This document shows positions 36,061 to 49,264 of a stretch of 64,000 nt of DNA, piece after piece (within the stretch, counting starts at the first letter, position 1; every line of letters starts with the position of its first letter). Under the pieces are notes generated by a model. That model was given only the letters and a program-made list of their open reading frames with translations. It was not told where the DNA came from and searched no databases. The position numbers and the translations under genes are program-made. The DNA comes from Membranipora membranacea (taxonomy: Eukaryota > Bryozoa > Gymnolaemata > Cheilostomatida > Membraniporidae): positions 22,046,283 to 22,110,282 of the forward strand of contig OU612066.1 of assembly GCA_914767715.1 (NCBI GenBank). Reading direction: 5' to 3'.

Positions 36061-37156
36061 CCTAAATTAATAAACACCCGAAATAATGGAGATTAAATAC
36101 TGTTTTTTGCCATTCTCAATCCTGCTTGCCACTTATGAGGTTCCCAAAATCCCTAATTTTATCTGTTCTAGGTACTATTTTAAGCCTGAATTACCCGAAA
36201 AACATAGCTTTTTTACAAACTCAGGGGAGTCAACTGACCAGAAAACTATTTGATTATGCAATCGGTTCGCGAAGAGATTCCTTGTTGCCAAATAACAAGC
36301 TTTTGAGATGGTGTATGCTTGTCATATCATAGATATTGTCCATCTTCATAATGCAATGATTTGTGCAATGTGAAATGGGCTAGGGGATTTATATAGCTTT
36401 ATCCATGACACTCTATTTTTCAGAAATCCAGAAGCTAAAGGATATCTGATATTGTGTGCAAGGCCTCCGTCTGACTTGTAGAGATTTAAAAAAACAGAAG
36501 CCTAGATTACGAGATTCATCATGACAACTTAACTCAAAATTATAAGGACGATCAGGGTAAAAGAAAGGTGTTTCGGCTCGTTGCAGAATCATTTCTCATC
36601 TCGGATTATACGACAGCTCCAGTATGGATTATTCATCAAGATACTACAGTTATACTGCTGACTATCGGAGTATATGAATATCAGATGTACTTAGTACATG
36701 ATAAATTATGAACTCTATATGACTCATGGATTATGTGGCTGCTCCTAGATGGATAATTCTTCAAGACATTTCAGCTGTATCGGAATAACAAGAGATGTCA
36801 ATCCACTCAGACCTCTATGTCAGTACACCCATACAGCTTTGGTAAATTTCGGCTTGGACCCCTTACACTTTCAATCCAAGATAGCTTATTTGGCTTTCCA
36901 TAATTTTTTGTACTGAACAGTAAAACACATGCAAGAAAATTACAAATAAAAAAATGCAATTAACAGGGGACGCATCTCACCAATAATGCATTGAAATATT
37001 GGAATCAAAATTGTAATCAACACAGCCATGAAGATACGTATAATGGAAAGACGCATTGAATATTTGATAAGAAAACTACAGAAAAACTGGACCATGAACA
37101 TAAAATAGCCTGTGAGCCAGTATGAGTGTAAACATAAATATATATATAGGGAGACA

Positions 37157-40100
37157 CTATGAGATAATCCTGCATATAGTGTTTCTCACAAAGCTCTTGA
37201 CAACCTTAAAACATTTGGTAGCTCTTGTCTTTATACCATGCTGAGCTCTGCGCGTAGCCGATATCTTGGTAGTAGACTGAGACCGTTTCTCACAGACTCG
37301 TAATTTATCACTAGAAGTATCACACAGAATTTGAGAGCTTTCCTGCTGCACACATGTAGCTGGCTCAGGTTTTATTTCCTCATCAGTTTCGCAAATCGTT
37401 TCTCCTGATTCTGAAATAAGGTTAAAGTTTGCCCTCCATCACTGCTATAGTATGTTTGTTTATCGATTTCACTACCTCTTGTTCAAAGATTGACAGACCC
37501 AATGTAGTGGTCATTGTTGAGTTCATGATTAAAGCTTGGCAAAAGGACACATATTTTCGTTATCTTTCTTCCATGTGACAGAAATTACCAGTTCTAATTA
37601 AATGTGTAAAAGTTTCTCACTCACCCTGAGGAACTGTAAGGGTATCATTCTGTTGCTCCTGTATTTTACTCTCCAACCCATCTTCAGAATATACGATTTC
37701 AGCTCTGTAAAATAGAAGTTCACTAGTTAAAAATCACTGTTTTCATTTGTTGTGGGGGGACAGCTCATAATACTGATGTTTCCCCCTTTTCAGATTTTCA
37801 ACGTATATATTGTTCATTGGCATTAGTAATTGGCTGGTTGCTTCATAGTCATTATGATGAAAATGAGGATAAATGGTATCACTGTTTACTACATATCATT
37901 TTGTTTGGTCAGCTCGGAAGTAAATATCAAATAGGGGAACAAAATGTATCATAGCCTGGATTCTCTCATGAGATAAGGCAACCGTAACATTATCATGAGT
38001 GTTTTCCATTAAACTGCATTGATGCCTTTTATTATCTCGCGGTTTAATTGAAAGTGTGATTGGCACATTGACAATGTGCGGAATGTTTTGCAAAATACTC
38101 ATTGAAACTTACACGAAATGGTCCTTTGAGATGGTCTGGTAGAATAGTGTCGAGAGTGACATATCTTGATTTTCTAGCTGCGTCAGTTCATTGGTGAACT
38201 CAAGGAGGCTTAGATTCAATGGCGTTTCCAATTCATTGTCGGGATAATCAAAGCCTTCATCGTGCAGAGATGACCTGTTCATCAAATCATTCTCCACGCT
38301 TTGCCAGATGGATGTATCAAATACTCCAGGTCTAGAAAATAGCACAGAAATAACCAAATTATATATAGTGATCAAGAGCAGACAAGTCAGTTGTCTATTT
38401 GTTATCAGTTCCCAATTTGGGACATAATTCCATCGTGTCTTTTTGATTTTTGGATAGAGTTGATTTGGGTGCATGTTAGGAGAGGTATGCCTATAAGAGA
38501 CAGCCAAATCACATCACTGATTGGACGCTGATTCATCTCTAGTCTAAGTGCTCAGACTCCAAGGCGCAGGGAGTTACTTGCGCACGCTATCAAATTAGAG
38601 GGAGAGGAGTTTGATAGCATGCGCAAGTAACTCCCTGCGCCTTGGAGTCTGAGCACTTAGACTAATTCAGCTCACATCATACTATGTTCAATATTAGTAT
38701 GATATAAAGATAAAAATGCAAGCTTTTGCCCGAAAAAGCGATTTTTTAGGGGTATAACTATAAGTTGTCTTCTTATTGTGAAAGTAAAGACATTCCTTAA
38801 ACTTTTTATATCATATTATTTATTGACAACTGTCACATTCCTATTGGCTGGGGATGAAAGCTTTCACAGTTCTAGTCAGTTGCATGCAGCTTGCTAGTGC
38901 ACTGATCTATCTGAATTTGGGTCTCAGCTGTAGTATGATATAAAGAAATAATAAAATAAATACAAGTGACTAGTAGAACATCATTAAATACTCACCTTAC
39001 ATCATGTACCATATTTCGATCAGTCAGGATCTTCAATGACGAGACTTGATCATTAATTTTAAGAGAATCTTCTACTAAGTGATTGAGGCTGTCGATGAGC
39101 CGTGTAGTAAATAGTGTGTCTGTAGTGGTCTCTTCATCACATGAGAAAAGAAACTCAGTGTCCAAGATGTCTGTAAATCAGAGAATGTAAGAACTAATAT
39201 GTTATATGTTATAAATCACTATCGATGCCCCATTTCAAGTAGATGTATCTCAATGAAAATGAACGAGACAAAAAAATCTGAACTCTTGTTCTGCCATATT
39301 GTACCTGATATTTCTATCAGGCTGGGATCCCTCTGCAATCACTCTATGAGGAGCTACACATCTATGTCAGTGCTGTCTTGCAATGAGTGCATGCTTCATT
39401 TGCTTCAATCAAATTTTGCAATTATAATCATAAAAATAATGCTTCAGAGTTGAAAATTAGCAAGAAGCAAAAAATGGCATAGTAGTAGATAGATAACTTC
39501 CAAATAACAATTATGTCCTTTAGATTAGGGTATTTACCATCAGAGAATTCACACATCTGATCTTCATCCCAGAAACTTCCCTCCTCAGACCTGTATCCAG
39601 CATCTGATTCTGAAATCAAATATGTTTTGATATGTTTCTAACATGAATTTGTTATCATATATGTTTGAACTTTTGAATTGAGTGCGATCTAAACCATGTC
39701 TGTTCTTCTATAGCTGACTACTGGCCAGTTCTTTTGCGCTGAGTTTGCTTCCAAGTTGGGAACATTATGTTTTAATTCTTTTCAATGACAAAATCAGCAG
39801 CTTCAAAGCTTCTTATAAACAACATAATGACTGTTATTCAAGATCAACAAATTTCAGGTTCCCCTAATTGAGACTCACCTTTCTGACTTTTGCATGAGAA
39901 TGCATCCTCATGATCACTCACATCCGGCTGCTGTCCCTTGTGATCATCATCGATATCACTCCACAACCTGAACCTCAGGCTAACTACCTCACAACTACTA
40001 CAATGATTGAAATGTATAATATGTGATTCAACTCTCACTCATAGAGCCACCTAGTAGTATCACTACTACTTGTACTACTTAATCATTGTGCCGTTGCGCT

Positions 40101-40379
40101 CTCAGAAGGCAGCGATTGAATCATCTTTGATGGCGTAACGCTGCTGATGACACATCATCTTTGGTAAAAATCTGATGGACCCTTTTTAGCATTTTACAAT
40201 CATGGCATTATCGTTTTTAAATAAGTGCAGTCATGAATGAAATCTGAATATTTTAAGCTTTTCCCCTAGCTCTAACAAATTGCAAAACCATTGCAAAAGT
40301 AATTAAAACTTTCCTACTATCAGTTTAATAACAGCAGTTACGAGAATAACGAGTACACTTACATGGCAGTTCTGTACAT
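37157..40379 (-). CDS. Uncharacterised 311-aa acidic/basic protein, copy B (7 exons)
   Basis: Exons on the minus strand: 40363-40379, 39879-39997, 39538-39609, 38996-39170, 38113-38331, 37625-37704, 37157-37410; all GT-AG with matched phases, total again exactly 936 nt (311 aa). Exon 2 is 9 nt longer and exon 4 is 9 nt shorter than in copy A; the exon 4 change comes from a different acceptor (TTACAG|ACATC) yet stays in frame. The domain layout is as in copy A: acidic N-terminal part, conserved ETPLNLSLLEFTNELTQL, STLFYQTIS, CETDEEIKPEPATCVQ, and a basic end (SATRRAQHGIKTRATK). Amino-acid replacements between copies are frequent, especially in the last exon. Function unknown. Confidence 0.85.
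38540..38664. mobile_element. 125-bp foldback MITE with 9-bp target duplication (Mutator-like size)
   Basis: Inverted arms of ~54 bp, left TAGTCTAAGTGCTCAGACTC and right GAGTCTGAGCACTTAGACTA, around a ~15-bp purine-rich loop. Flanks are ATTCATCTC (38531-38539) and ATTCAGCTC (38665-38673), a 9-bp duplication with one difference. The matching intron of copy A (about 4585-4605, GCTAGGTCAGCTC) is empty, so the insertion post-dates the duplication. Confidence 0.8.
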
Positions 40380-41274
40380 TTCTTTTTGTTGATATTATTT
40401 GTTATATGAACAGAAGTTCTCGTAGATATCACTTAGATTTATTTATAGCTTTTGACAGAGAATAACAGAAACACAGCTTGTTCAATCGGTTGCTATTTTG
40501 TTTCTGATTGTTGCGCTCAACCTTCAGTCATGATTGTGCTAAAAGTTGTGTCATGGCGCATCTCCTTCAATTGTTGGCCATTTCAAATGGAAATCATTAT
40601 TGTTCATTATTATATAAGTTATCCTCTCGTTATGATTTTGATAGTAATAATAACTAGATATATGACACCATACAACTGCAGCAAGGAGTTATATAAATAA
40701 ACCATACTTTTTGATGCTAAAATTTTGACTTATATGCAGTGAACAGTGATCACACAAAAATGTGTGTAAAATGTAGGTGATCGGTAGGGTAAGCTTGGCC
40801 AGCGATTTTAAGGGTTAAGGCGTAAGGCTTTTTATTTTATGTTGGTAACGTTTGATAGAGGATTTGAAAGAACGATGACTCAAATTGTATGAACACACAC
40901 GGATTTGGCTCTTCGGTAAGCAGCTTGAATATATAATCCTAATCAATGAATTTTCATTTTTTTTACACTTACTAGCACTAGAAAATCTCAATTTCTCAGT
41001 CTGTTGTAGAGAAGTTTCACCATTGTGAATTACAAATCAAAACTCCAACCAAAAATTACAAATAATTAAAGAGATCTGGTGTAAGTTTTTCTCGGGTACG
41101 ATGATACAGAATACAGTAAGAAAATCCAACTTTCCTTCTCAGGACATTCGTCCAATATATCATTTCCTCACAAAACACCATCATCACAGACTCTTTGTTA
41201 TCTTGTGCTAAACAAGTTCAGAACTCTAGTAGGGAATTCTAAAAAACAAGTGATCAACTATTACTGTGATTGCT

Positions 41275-41425
41275 GCTTGACTCAGTCGGATATGCATATA
41301 CATCACAGCTGTGTATGCATATACTCGGATATGTATATACATATACATATACACATACGTATGTACATATATATATATACTTAGCTCGGATATGCATATA
41401 CAGCACAGCTGCTGTGCTCAAAAGC
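41275..41425. repeat. Short version of the AT-rich minisatellite, unit 2
   Basis: Two units of TCGGATATGCATATACA / CTCGGATATGTATATACATA, ending in a short (TA)n and GCACAGCTGCTGTGC; unit 1 carries roughly 880 bp here, including a MITE. Confidence 0.8.
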
Positions 41426-41480
41426 ACAAACCTGCATGCAATATATGCTGGTCGGTGTGAGATAAAATGAGGCTAGTAGT

Positions 41481-41612
41481 ATGAATAACGGCCATTTGTA
41501 TAGAACCCAGTCTGAGCCACAAATCAACATGTCTGGTCAGCCAGAGAAGACTTTTGAATTAATGAGCAGCAACAACCCCTTCGACAACGGTCAATTTGAA
41601 ACGGTCGATTAA
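41481..41612 (+). CDS. Possible 43-aa small ORF, unit 2 copy
   Basis: Same length and frame as 8258-8389 and ends GQFETVD. Kept open in both units, but with mostly replacement changes. Possible small ORF only. Confidence 0.2.
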   Translation: MNNGHLYRTQSEPQINMSGQPEKTFELMSSNNPFDNGQFETVD

Positions 41613-44078
41613 ATGGAGTAACACTTACAGGTGCGCTGCAGAATCTTGAGAATCTTGAGCTGTCTGGGGGGACCCGGATAGGTCAAAGCTGATTATCTCA
41701 TGAATAGAGGTTACGATAATTATCTCTACAGAAAAGAATAATGTGTAAACATAATAAAAATAAGAGTAAATATAACTAATATTGATATGCAATGTGGACG
41801 TCAGTTATTGCATTTATCATCTCTAAGAGGCCAGAATCGGCAGAAATAGTTTGGGCATAGAAAAGGCTGTAAGATTTGCATAACATTAATCTATGTGTCA
41901 CAAAACCTAGCTTCATCATTACATATTATAGTTTGCATGTTCAACTTACAGCGCAGCCGCAGATCTATTCTACCTAATGTAATGACAAAACATTTTGCAG
42001 TAAACACTGACAACTAGCAAACCAAGCTGAGCCCACTAGTTGTGTTCTGACACACCTAGGGATCACTTTGCAGAACTCAATGAAGATGGTGGTGTTTAGA
42101 TCCGGCTTACCTAAAAAATAAAAGTTATTACTTGCAGTAAGTGTTTTTCGCATTGCATAGTAGTGCTGACCGCTGAGGGTAAATGACTGTACTGTATTTG
42201 TTTTCATTATTATAAGCTTATGATCCTAAATTATCTTAAAAGTTCTCGATCTAGGTTTTGCCTAAGGAGACAAATTATTTATAGAATCTTGTGTGGAAAG
42301 GTCTTTTACATACATTCACCGATTTTTCTTGCGCTTAAGCAATAAGGAGCTGATATAACTCTAGACGTCCCTTGATTATATACATTATTTCATTGACAGA
42401 GATACAGTAAACTATTTTGCCCTGCACAAAATAATCATGTCATATCTTGCATTTAAGTGTGACAGTATTTAATGCTATTAGCTTGTCTAAGAAGTATATT
42501 GAGTCCATGATCTGAACACCCTAACCTCGTCCTCATGACATGCGGCTTGCGCCCTCCCTGCTTGCATAATATTATAATAGTTGTTAATCAACTATTACTG
42601 TATTATCCCCACCTGGATCATAAGAGGACAACTCTGAAATTAGTGATTTTTCCTGTGATCATAAGGTCAATGATACTTGAATAGACATATGTTTTTGACA
42701 TCAATGATTGGCAATTTGAGAGTCGGTGTCTGTGTTTATGTAAAGAGAGTACAAAGTTCATGAAACAAGTCTGTTAGCAGAGAAGATCAAATATACAGGT
42801 TGCAAATGAATAGTCAGTCGGATATTAGATACCTGGTTTTGTTTGCTTGATTGGAACATTTTTATTGACTGCTACGGCAAGGTAATGCCATAGTTATCTA
42901 TGTTTCAAATGCATTCTGTGAAACTATCATTAACATGCTATTGTATTGAGAAATAACTAACTCAACTGGAAGTGGGCAGTGGCAGTGATGAGTCTCGTCT
43001 GAGCAGGCAGAATTCTCCCTGGTCTGAGCAGCTAGGAGTCGGTCAACTCTGAGTCTACTCTTTGCTTGGTGTGAGCAATGAGGGAGTTCAGTAGATCATT
43101 TGTTAGTCTGAGACTCACTGATCACGGGCCCCTGGAATGTAGTCCCAGGGGCCCATGTCACTGACTGATATCTATTCTGACAGTTGTAGCAAGCTAGTGT
43201 ATCTCAATCATTCTATCTTATTAAAGATATGATATGATAGCTTAAATAGTAGATTCTTGTATGGATGTATATAAAACATTAAATTGAAAGTAATTAATGA
43301 GAAGTGATGCTGGATCGCCTCATGACAAAATGTAATTGGCTTGTTGTGCATATGACCTCCCTCCTGTTCTTCCTGGAGGAGAGGGAGCTCATTGGTTGTG
43401 CAAATAAGTAAGAATGAACCGCTTCACCCATCCGTATTCACCAAAAAAACACGCCCAGTTGGTGTGGGTACCCCTAGGCCTATATATATATAATATATAT
43501 ATATAGGACTGCATATATATTTGTCGCTTCTCACCGCTCCGCACCTATTTTTCATACGCTATTTTCTCACCAAACGAGCGCATGTTTGGCAAGTGACCAC
43601 CTTAATGGGACACGTAATATCTGGACTGGCCCCACCAGATTCAACCCTAGCTATGTATTCGCAACGTGGTATGCGGATACTGTTTGGGTGATGAGTAAAC
43701 AGGGACTCCATGGTGTGGTGTGGACTGTGAATAGTAGGCCCATGACAGAAATTGCCCTCATCATCATCGGGATCCTAATATGCAAGCCTGTACCGTCACT
43801 ACTATATGGCAATGGTCACGGAACCAATAGGCCAACCTAAGGCTGCAGTTATTTCTTTCATTACCCTTTTTATATCATCCTTGAATCAATCTCAGGTTCT
43901 GAACTGATTTATTGTGACAGTCTGTTAGGTACCCTGTGGAAAGATAAATCTTGTGGAGTCCTTCGATTTCTGTCTTCTCCTGCACCATTCAACAACTATA
44001 TTATACCGAGCCATGTTTCATCTCCTGTAGATGGGGTTGGCTTTTGGTAAGGCAGTGAGTTGAGCACTGGAGGCTCGT
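41613..44078. other. Non-coding spacer upstream of ACOX copy 2
   Basis: Matches 8390-10806 closely, including the CCCCTGG hairpin (43126-43154), a (TA)n tract near 43480-43505 and the doubtful frame at 43586-43840. It has one unit-2-specific piece (GGGCAGTGGCAGTGATGAG, about 42974). Confidence 0.6.
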
Positions 44079-47000
44079 ATGTCTAATCTAACGGTGCCTG
44101 CAGCCATCACCAGTATACAGTACAGCAGCTCTATGGTTAATAACCACGGTCCCTCAGCTCTAAGAGATGACTGGCCTAAGCCTCACTTTAATATGGATAA
44201 GACGATGGAGATTCTCGATCATGATAATCTGGAGATGAGGAAAGAGATGAGAGAATTCTTACGTGATCCTGTCTTCACTCCAAAGTAAGACTTCAGGGGT
44301 AAAAGGTTTCAAACTCTGACTAGGAGCTGCAGCAGGGAGAATTAGTTGCACTGTGTACTTACATATTGTCTGTCTTTGATAATATTTGATCATTTGCAGG
44401 AGTAAAGTTTACATTGGAGGTTAAAGAGCGTCTTTGCACTAGTAAGAATCAACGAAATTTAGTCGTCTTCAAAAAAGTTAAAATAAAGTTCAAAACAGTT
44501 AAAATAATGTTTCGCTGATACATACTCATCCAGGATATGCGATCAAAATATAAATTATGTTTGAATATTAATATTCTGTATATAAACTCCAGGTTATATA
44601 GATTCTTCAATCACTATATAATTATATAATTTTATGATTCAGATACATCTCATCACTATATAATGTTACTATGTAGATACTTCATATCACTGATAATATT
44701 ATTATGTAGATATAAAATTCCACTAGAAGAGGAGAGGGAGGTAGCCTTACAAAGACTACAGAGAATCTGTGATGGCAGATTTATCTCTGTACTCAACTTT
44801 AATGACAATCCTCGTAAAATATTCGCTGCTCACGAGCTGGCAGCTGTGGTCGACTCAGCTATGGCTACAAAGATGACTGTCCAGTTTAATCTGTTTGGTA
44901 GGTACAACAGAGCGGTGGTTATACAGCTGTGACTGGGCACTTTATATCCCAGTCTGATAATTATCAGTATAAGTTTTTAGTATGAGTTTAACACATCAAG
45001 CTTCCTTGATTCACAATCAAAGTCCTTTAGCTTTGTGACTGAAAGTTTAAATTTTGTGTTTGTTATGTCAGAAGGTTAGTGAGTTTGTTGCTTGCTGGCC
45101 AAGTAGCAGAACTGTTCTACTATCACCATGCATCCCAAAATAAAATCACTTACAGAGAAATTCATTCATCGCTTGCTTTTACAACTAGCAATGCACAGCA
45201 AGCAGTTTATACATTAGTTTTCTGTTGTCAGCATGACAAGCACTGCACAGCCTTTGTCATGTAATGTTGTAATGGGATTCACTGCCCTTCTACTGTTAGT
45301 ATCACAGAACCTGTTGCTGAATGAGGGAGATAAACTTGGGTTAATCGACTCATGAATTGAGGCGCAAGCATTGAATATTTCATGCCATGACCAGAATCTG
45401 TTTTTTTCTCACATCTCTTGCTCATATCATACCACACCATCTCACTGTGACCTTTCTTCTATATATTATTGCCAACTTCATATGATCTGTACCCAATTAA
45501 TTCCCTCACAGTTCATTTCTGTATCATTATCATATACTAATAACTCATATTATCTAATAGGAGGTAGATCAGTTGGTTAGAGTGCCGTCCCTTCAGCATG
45601 AAAATGTTGAAGGTCGTGGGTTCAAATCCCACTGCAGTCTATTGACTATTGGGGTTTGGGTGGCCCCCAGGTGTGTTCCCACCTGCCTGCAAACAGAGAT
45701 CAAATGGGCGCAGATATTGCAGCCTAGCCCCTAAGGCAACTGGTATTTTGACGCCGATACTCCGGGACGTGGCATGTGATATGACATCTGATTTTACTAT
45801 TTTAATCAACCATTTTTTTATCTGAATATAACAGGGGTACAGTGTTAAAGCTTGGTACAGAGAGACATCAAAATAAACTCCTCAAGGGAATCGATACTCT
45901 GGAGGATGTCGGCTGTTTCAGTCTGATTGAGTTAGGATATGGTAGGCAAAACTAAAACTAGATTTTAATAACATATGCTGCAAATTGCTACTCTATGGAT
46001 GAAACTCTTTTCTAATCCTGTAAATTGTTACAGAACCTCAATTACTACTTACCCAAGAAATCTTCTGTCCATTACCAAGCTTCTAAACATTTTATCCTCA
46101 AAGCTTCAATCATTCCAAACTTGAGTAATGCTGATTGTATCAATTTGTGCTAAAGTTTGTCACTTGATATACAGTAACAAGCAAGTCTCATATCCTGAGT
46201 CAGCACCTGGACATTTATTGATGAGTGATGTACAATGGCAAGCTATAGATTTGGAGTTGCCTCCTACTTGAGTAACTCTAACGAGTCCACTTCGTCTTTA
46301 TTTAATAATCAGGTAATAATGCAGTGGAGATGGAGACTACAGCTATATATGATAAGAAGACATCAGAGTGGATAATAAACAGTCCTACCACTGTGTCTCT
46401 AAAATACTGGATCACTAACGGAGCTGTACATGCTAAACATTGTGTGGTATTCGCCAGGTGTGTACCTCAACTTCTGAATAATATACTGGTCTATATATCA
46501 GAAACGTGTTAAATCTCCGGTTACAAGTGACATCAGTTTAATAGACCACAGGGTGGGTATCAATGTGTTTTGTGAACTGAACACCTCAATGATAGTTTGT
46601 ATATAAATTATCAGTGATTGTATTCATAGTATAATTTTATTTGATCACGGATATCCACAAATATTTTACCTTAATGTTGACCATGTCTTTTTTGGATATC
46701 CGTAATACTGCATTGGAAGCTGATTTAATTCTGATGTTATCCAGGGGGGGGGGGGAGCCTCATCAAATACCTTGCCAAATATTAATGATCAGAATTGATT
46801 AAGTACATCACTCTGTTATCTGATTTGTTATATTACAGTGTATATATTTTCTCTCCCAGTCTGTATCATTATTGTCATCATGGTTATATTACGGTATATT
46901 TTATAACTTCCCTCCCACCATTCTGTATGATTATTGTTTGATATTATGATAGATTGATGGTAGATGGTAAAGACAATGGTATACATGGTGTGGCAGTCCG

Positions 47001-49264
47001 AATCAGAGATGAACAACTTAAAACTATGCCGGGTAGGTCACTCCCCCCTCCTCTAACTTTAGCTCCAATTATAGGATCACTATTCATGTTGATAATGGAT
47101 ATATTCTATCTAGATGAAGTTTGGAAACATTTAAACGTTTGTTAACTTAAATTATCCCGAGCTATATGGTAAAAGTATATGGGTTCTGAGATGAGGTGGA
47201 TGTATAGTAATTATAGGAGACAAAATCTATAAGGGACCACTTTGCATTCATGTATAGTTCCTCTTTAGGACAAGGATACATTTTTTGTATTGAATTCATT
47301 TATTTATATATGATTCATATTTTAAGGTGTTAGGGTGGAGGATATGGGTTATAAGATGCAGCTTAATGGAGTAGATAACGCTAAACTAATATTTGACAAT
47401 GTCCGAGTACCAAGAGAGAATCTGCTCAATAAGTTCTCCGATGTAGATGAGAATGGTGTATTTTCTTCTCCTATAGCTGGAGGCCTCGCCAGGTAAGAGC
47501 AGATACTACTATTAACTCACGGGTCGACTGTCACCAGAAATTAGTGTTATATTATATCCCAATATGTTATATAAATATATACTATATTATTGCCGGTCAA
47601 TAAACAGTTGCCGATGTTATAATTTATTGATGATCCCTCACACTATAAATTGTGCTGACACTTAATTCTCAGAGTAGTTTATTTTGAGATAGAGAGAGAG
47701 ACAGCGTTACTCTGATATCCCTGTATTATTGATATATTATGTTATATATATTATATTATATTACATGTATTATATTATTTATTATTATATTATTGATGTA
47801 TTATTGATATATTACACCCTCTGCTGACAGCTGAGCTAATCTCTATGATGATGACTTACTTAGTTATCTCCCCCTTGTAGGTTCCTGACAGTAGCGGATC
47901 AGCTCTTATCAGGATGTATATGTATAGCTTCTATGTCTCAAGGCGTGGCTAAGGCAGCATTAGCTATAGCTATGAGATACGCTGCTACAAGATTTACTGT
48001 TGGACCTACAGGAAAATCAGACTACTGTAAGTGTCCACATATAGGTCAAAGAAAAGTCAAAGTTTTTTCTTGTGAGTCCTAAGTTCCAATTCAACACAAT
48101 ATACCTAAAGCTTCTCATAAGTAAATAGTACTGACTCCTAAATATAGTGGTAGTGCCGGGTATCATAAATGGACAAATATCCAGCATGAAACCTGTTAAT
48201 CAGATCCCTTCAAAGGTTCAGATTCATCACAAAACTATGAATTTAATTGTTATTTGTTGTGACCTTTATTTTCATTCCATGCATACAGCCAAGCATCGAA
48301 AATAAATTCTTCCAATTAATTGGCGATTTCACTGTCTTGGGTTTTTAAAGCTAAGAGTTGTTGTAGCCTCAAAATTGCAAATCACGTTGGAGTTGTCCTC
48401 TCTCTGAGGTTTTAGTTCAGAGAGAGAGTAACTCCAAATGTACTCATCATTATGGCTCAACTGATTAGAAATATATCAAAAATGAATTGAGCCATGTGAT
48501 CATTATGATTAAATCGATTGAGCTATAATGAATCACATATCCCACGATGTTGACATTCCTTGTTGTTACAGCAATCTTACATTACCAGCTTCAGCAGAGA
48601 GCCCTATTACCTCTGCTAGCCAGGACTTATGCTCTTAACTTTGGACTGTATAGAAGAATCAAGGTGAGATTTCGCTCAATTATTGCGGGAACTACAAAAT
48701 TTATTCATATTTGGATAGCCTTGAGTTTCACTAAGGTTTCAAATACCACCATCGACTCACCCACCCTGATAACACTCACCTAGCCACCAGATCTCAGTGT
48801 TCTTTTTACAGTGAGTTTATCCTCACTTATCCTCATTTATCTCTGCTCTGTCCTGTACGGGTAGCGGGTGCCTGCCAAAGGCCTAGCTATATTAGACTTC
48901 TCCATCTAATCCTGTCCTGAGCATCCTCTTCACTGAGGGAGCAGGAATTGGGATCCTCCTGGTTTTGTGCTTTCATTTATTGCAAACTAAGTCTTCTCGT
49001 TGTAACATGATGCAATCAAACACTGGCTGGTTAAGGCCGCATTTGTATGTGTAGGTCTTCTCATCATTTTTGGCAAAGAAAGTATTTGCCACCGCCAAAT
49101 CTCTACTTCTTGCATAATCCAAAATCTTTTCTCCCTAATATAGGACCGTTACTCAATCTGCTGTTAATTTTGTTCCTCTCTTTTATTTTCAGCAAGATGA
49201 CAAGTTGGTAGACCCAGAAATCAGGAGGTCCAGTGCGGGAGTAATTTGGCCCTCGTTTGTTTAG
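44079..49264 (+). CDS. Peroxisomal acyl-CoA oxidase (plant ACX2/3-like), copy 2, nine exons, C-terminally truncated
   Basis: Exons: 44079-44284, 44710-44901, 45835-45941, 46313-46457, 46953-47032, 47327-47492, 47881-48026, 48572-48663, 49193-49264; total 1206 nt, 401 aa, no internal stop. It keeps the flavin-binding acyl-CoA dehydrogenase fold and exon 8 ([19 protein letters not shown]). Exon 9 begins [11 protein letters not shown] and VIW, as expected where the C-terminal helical domain continues, but then reads PSFV and stops at TAG. Family members run to roughly 650-700 aa, so the C-terminal domain with the catalytic glutamate is missing. Exon 5 has a 12-nt in-frame insertion (four residues) relative to copy 1. 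The frame is clean, so a truncated protein is possible, but oxidase activity is unlikely. No later exon was found before 50187. Confidence 0.8.
45560..45790 (+). mobile_element. tRNA-headed SINE in ACOX intron 2 (unit 2 copy)
   Basis: Orthologue-in-place of the 12220-12450 insertion, with A box TAGATCAGTTGGTTAG and B box GGTTCAAATCC retained. Confidence 0.75.
48127..48571. other. ACOX intron 7 of unit 2, absent from unit 1
   Basis: This and the following sequence to 50187 have no match in unit 1. It contains the hairpin at 48389-48435. Confidence 0.6.
48389..48435. repeat. Hairpin GGAGTTGTCCTCTCTCTGA / TCAGAGAGAGAGTAACTCC
   Basis: Nineteen-base arms with one or two mismatches around GGTTTTAGT. 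The ends resemble the GAGTTGTC hairpin family at 21112 and 32546. Confidence 0.65.
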
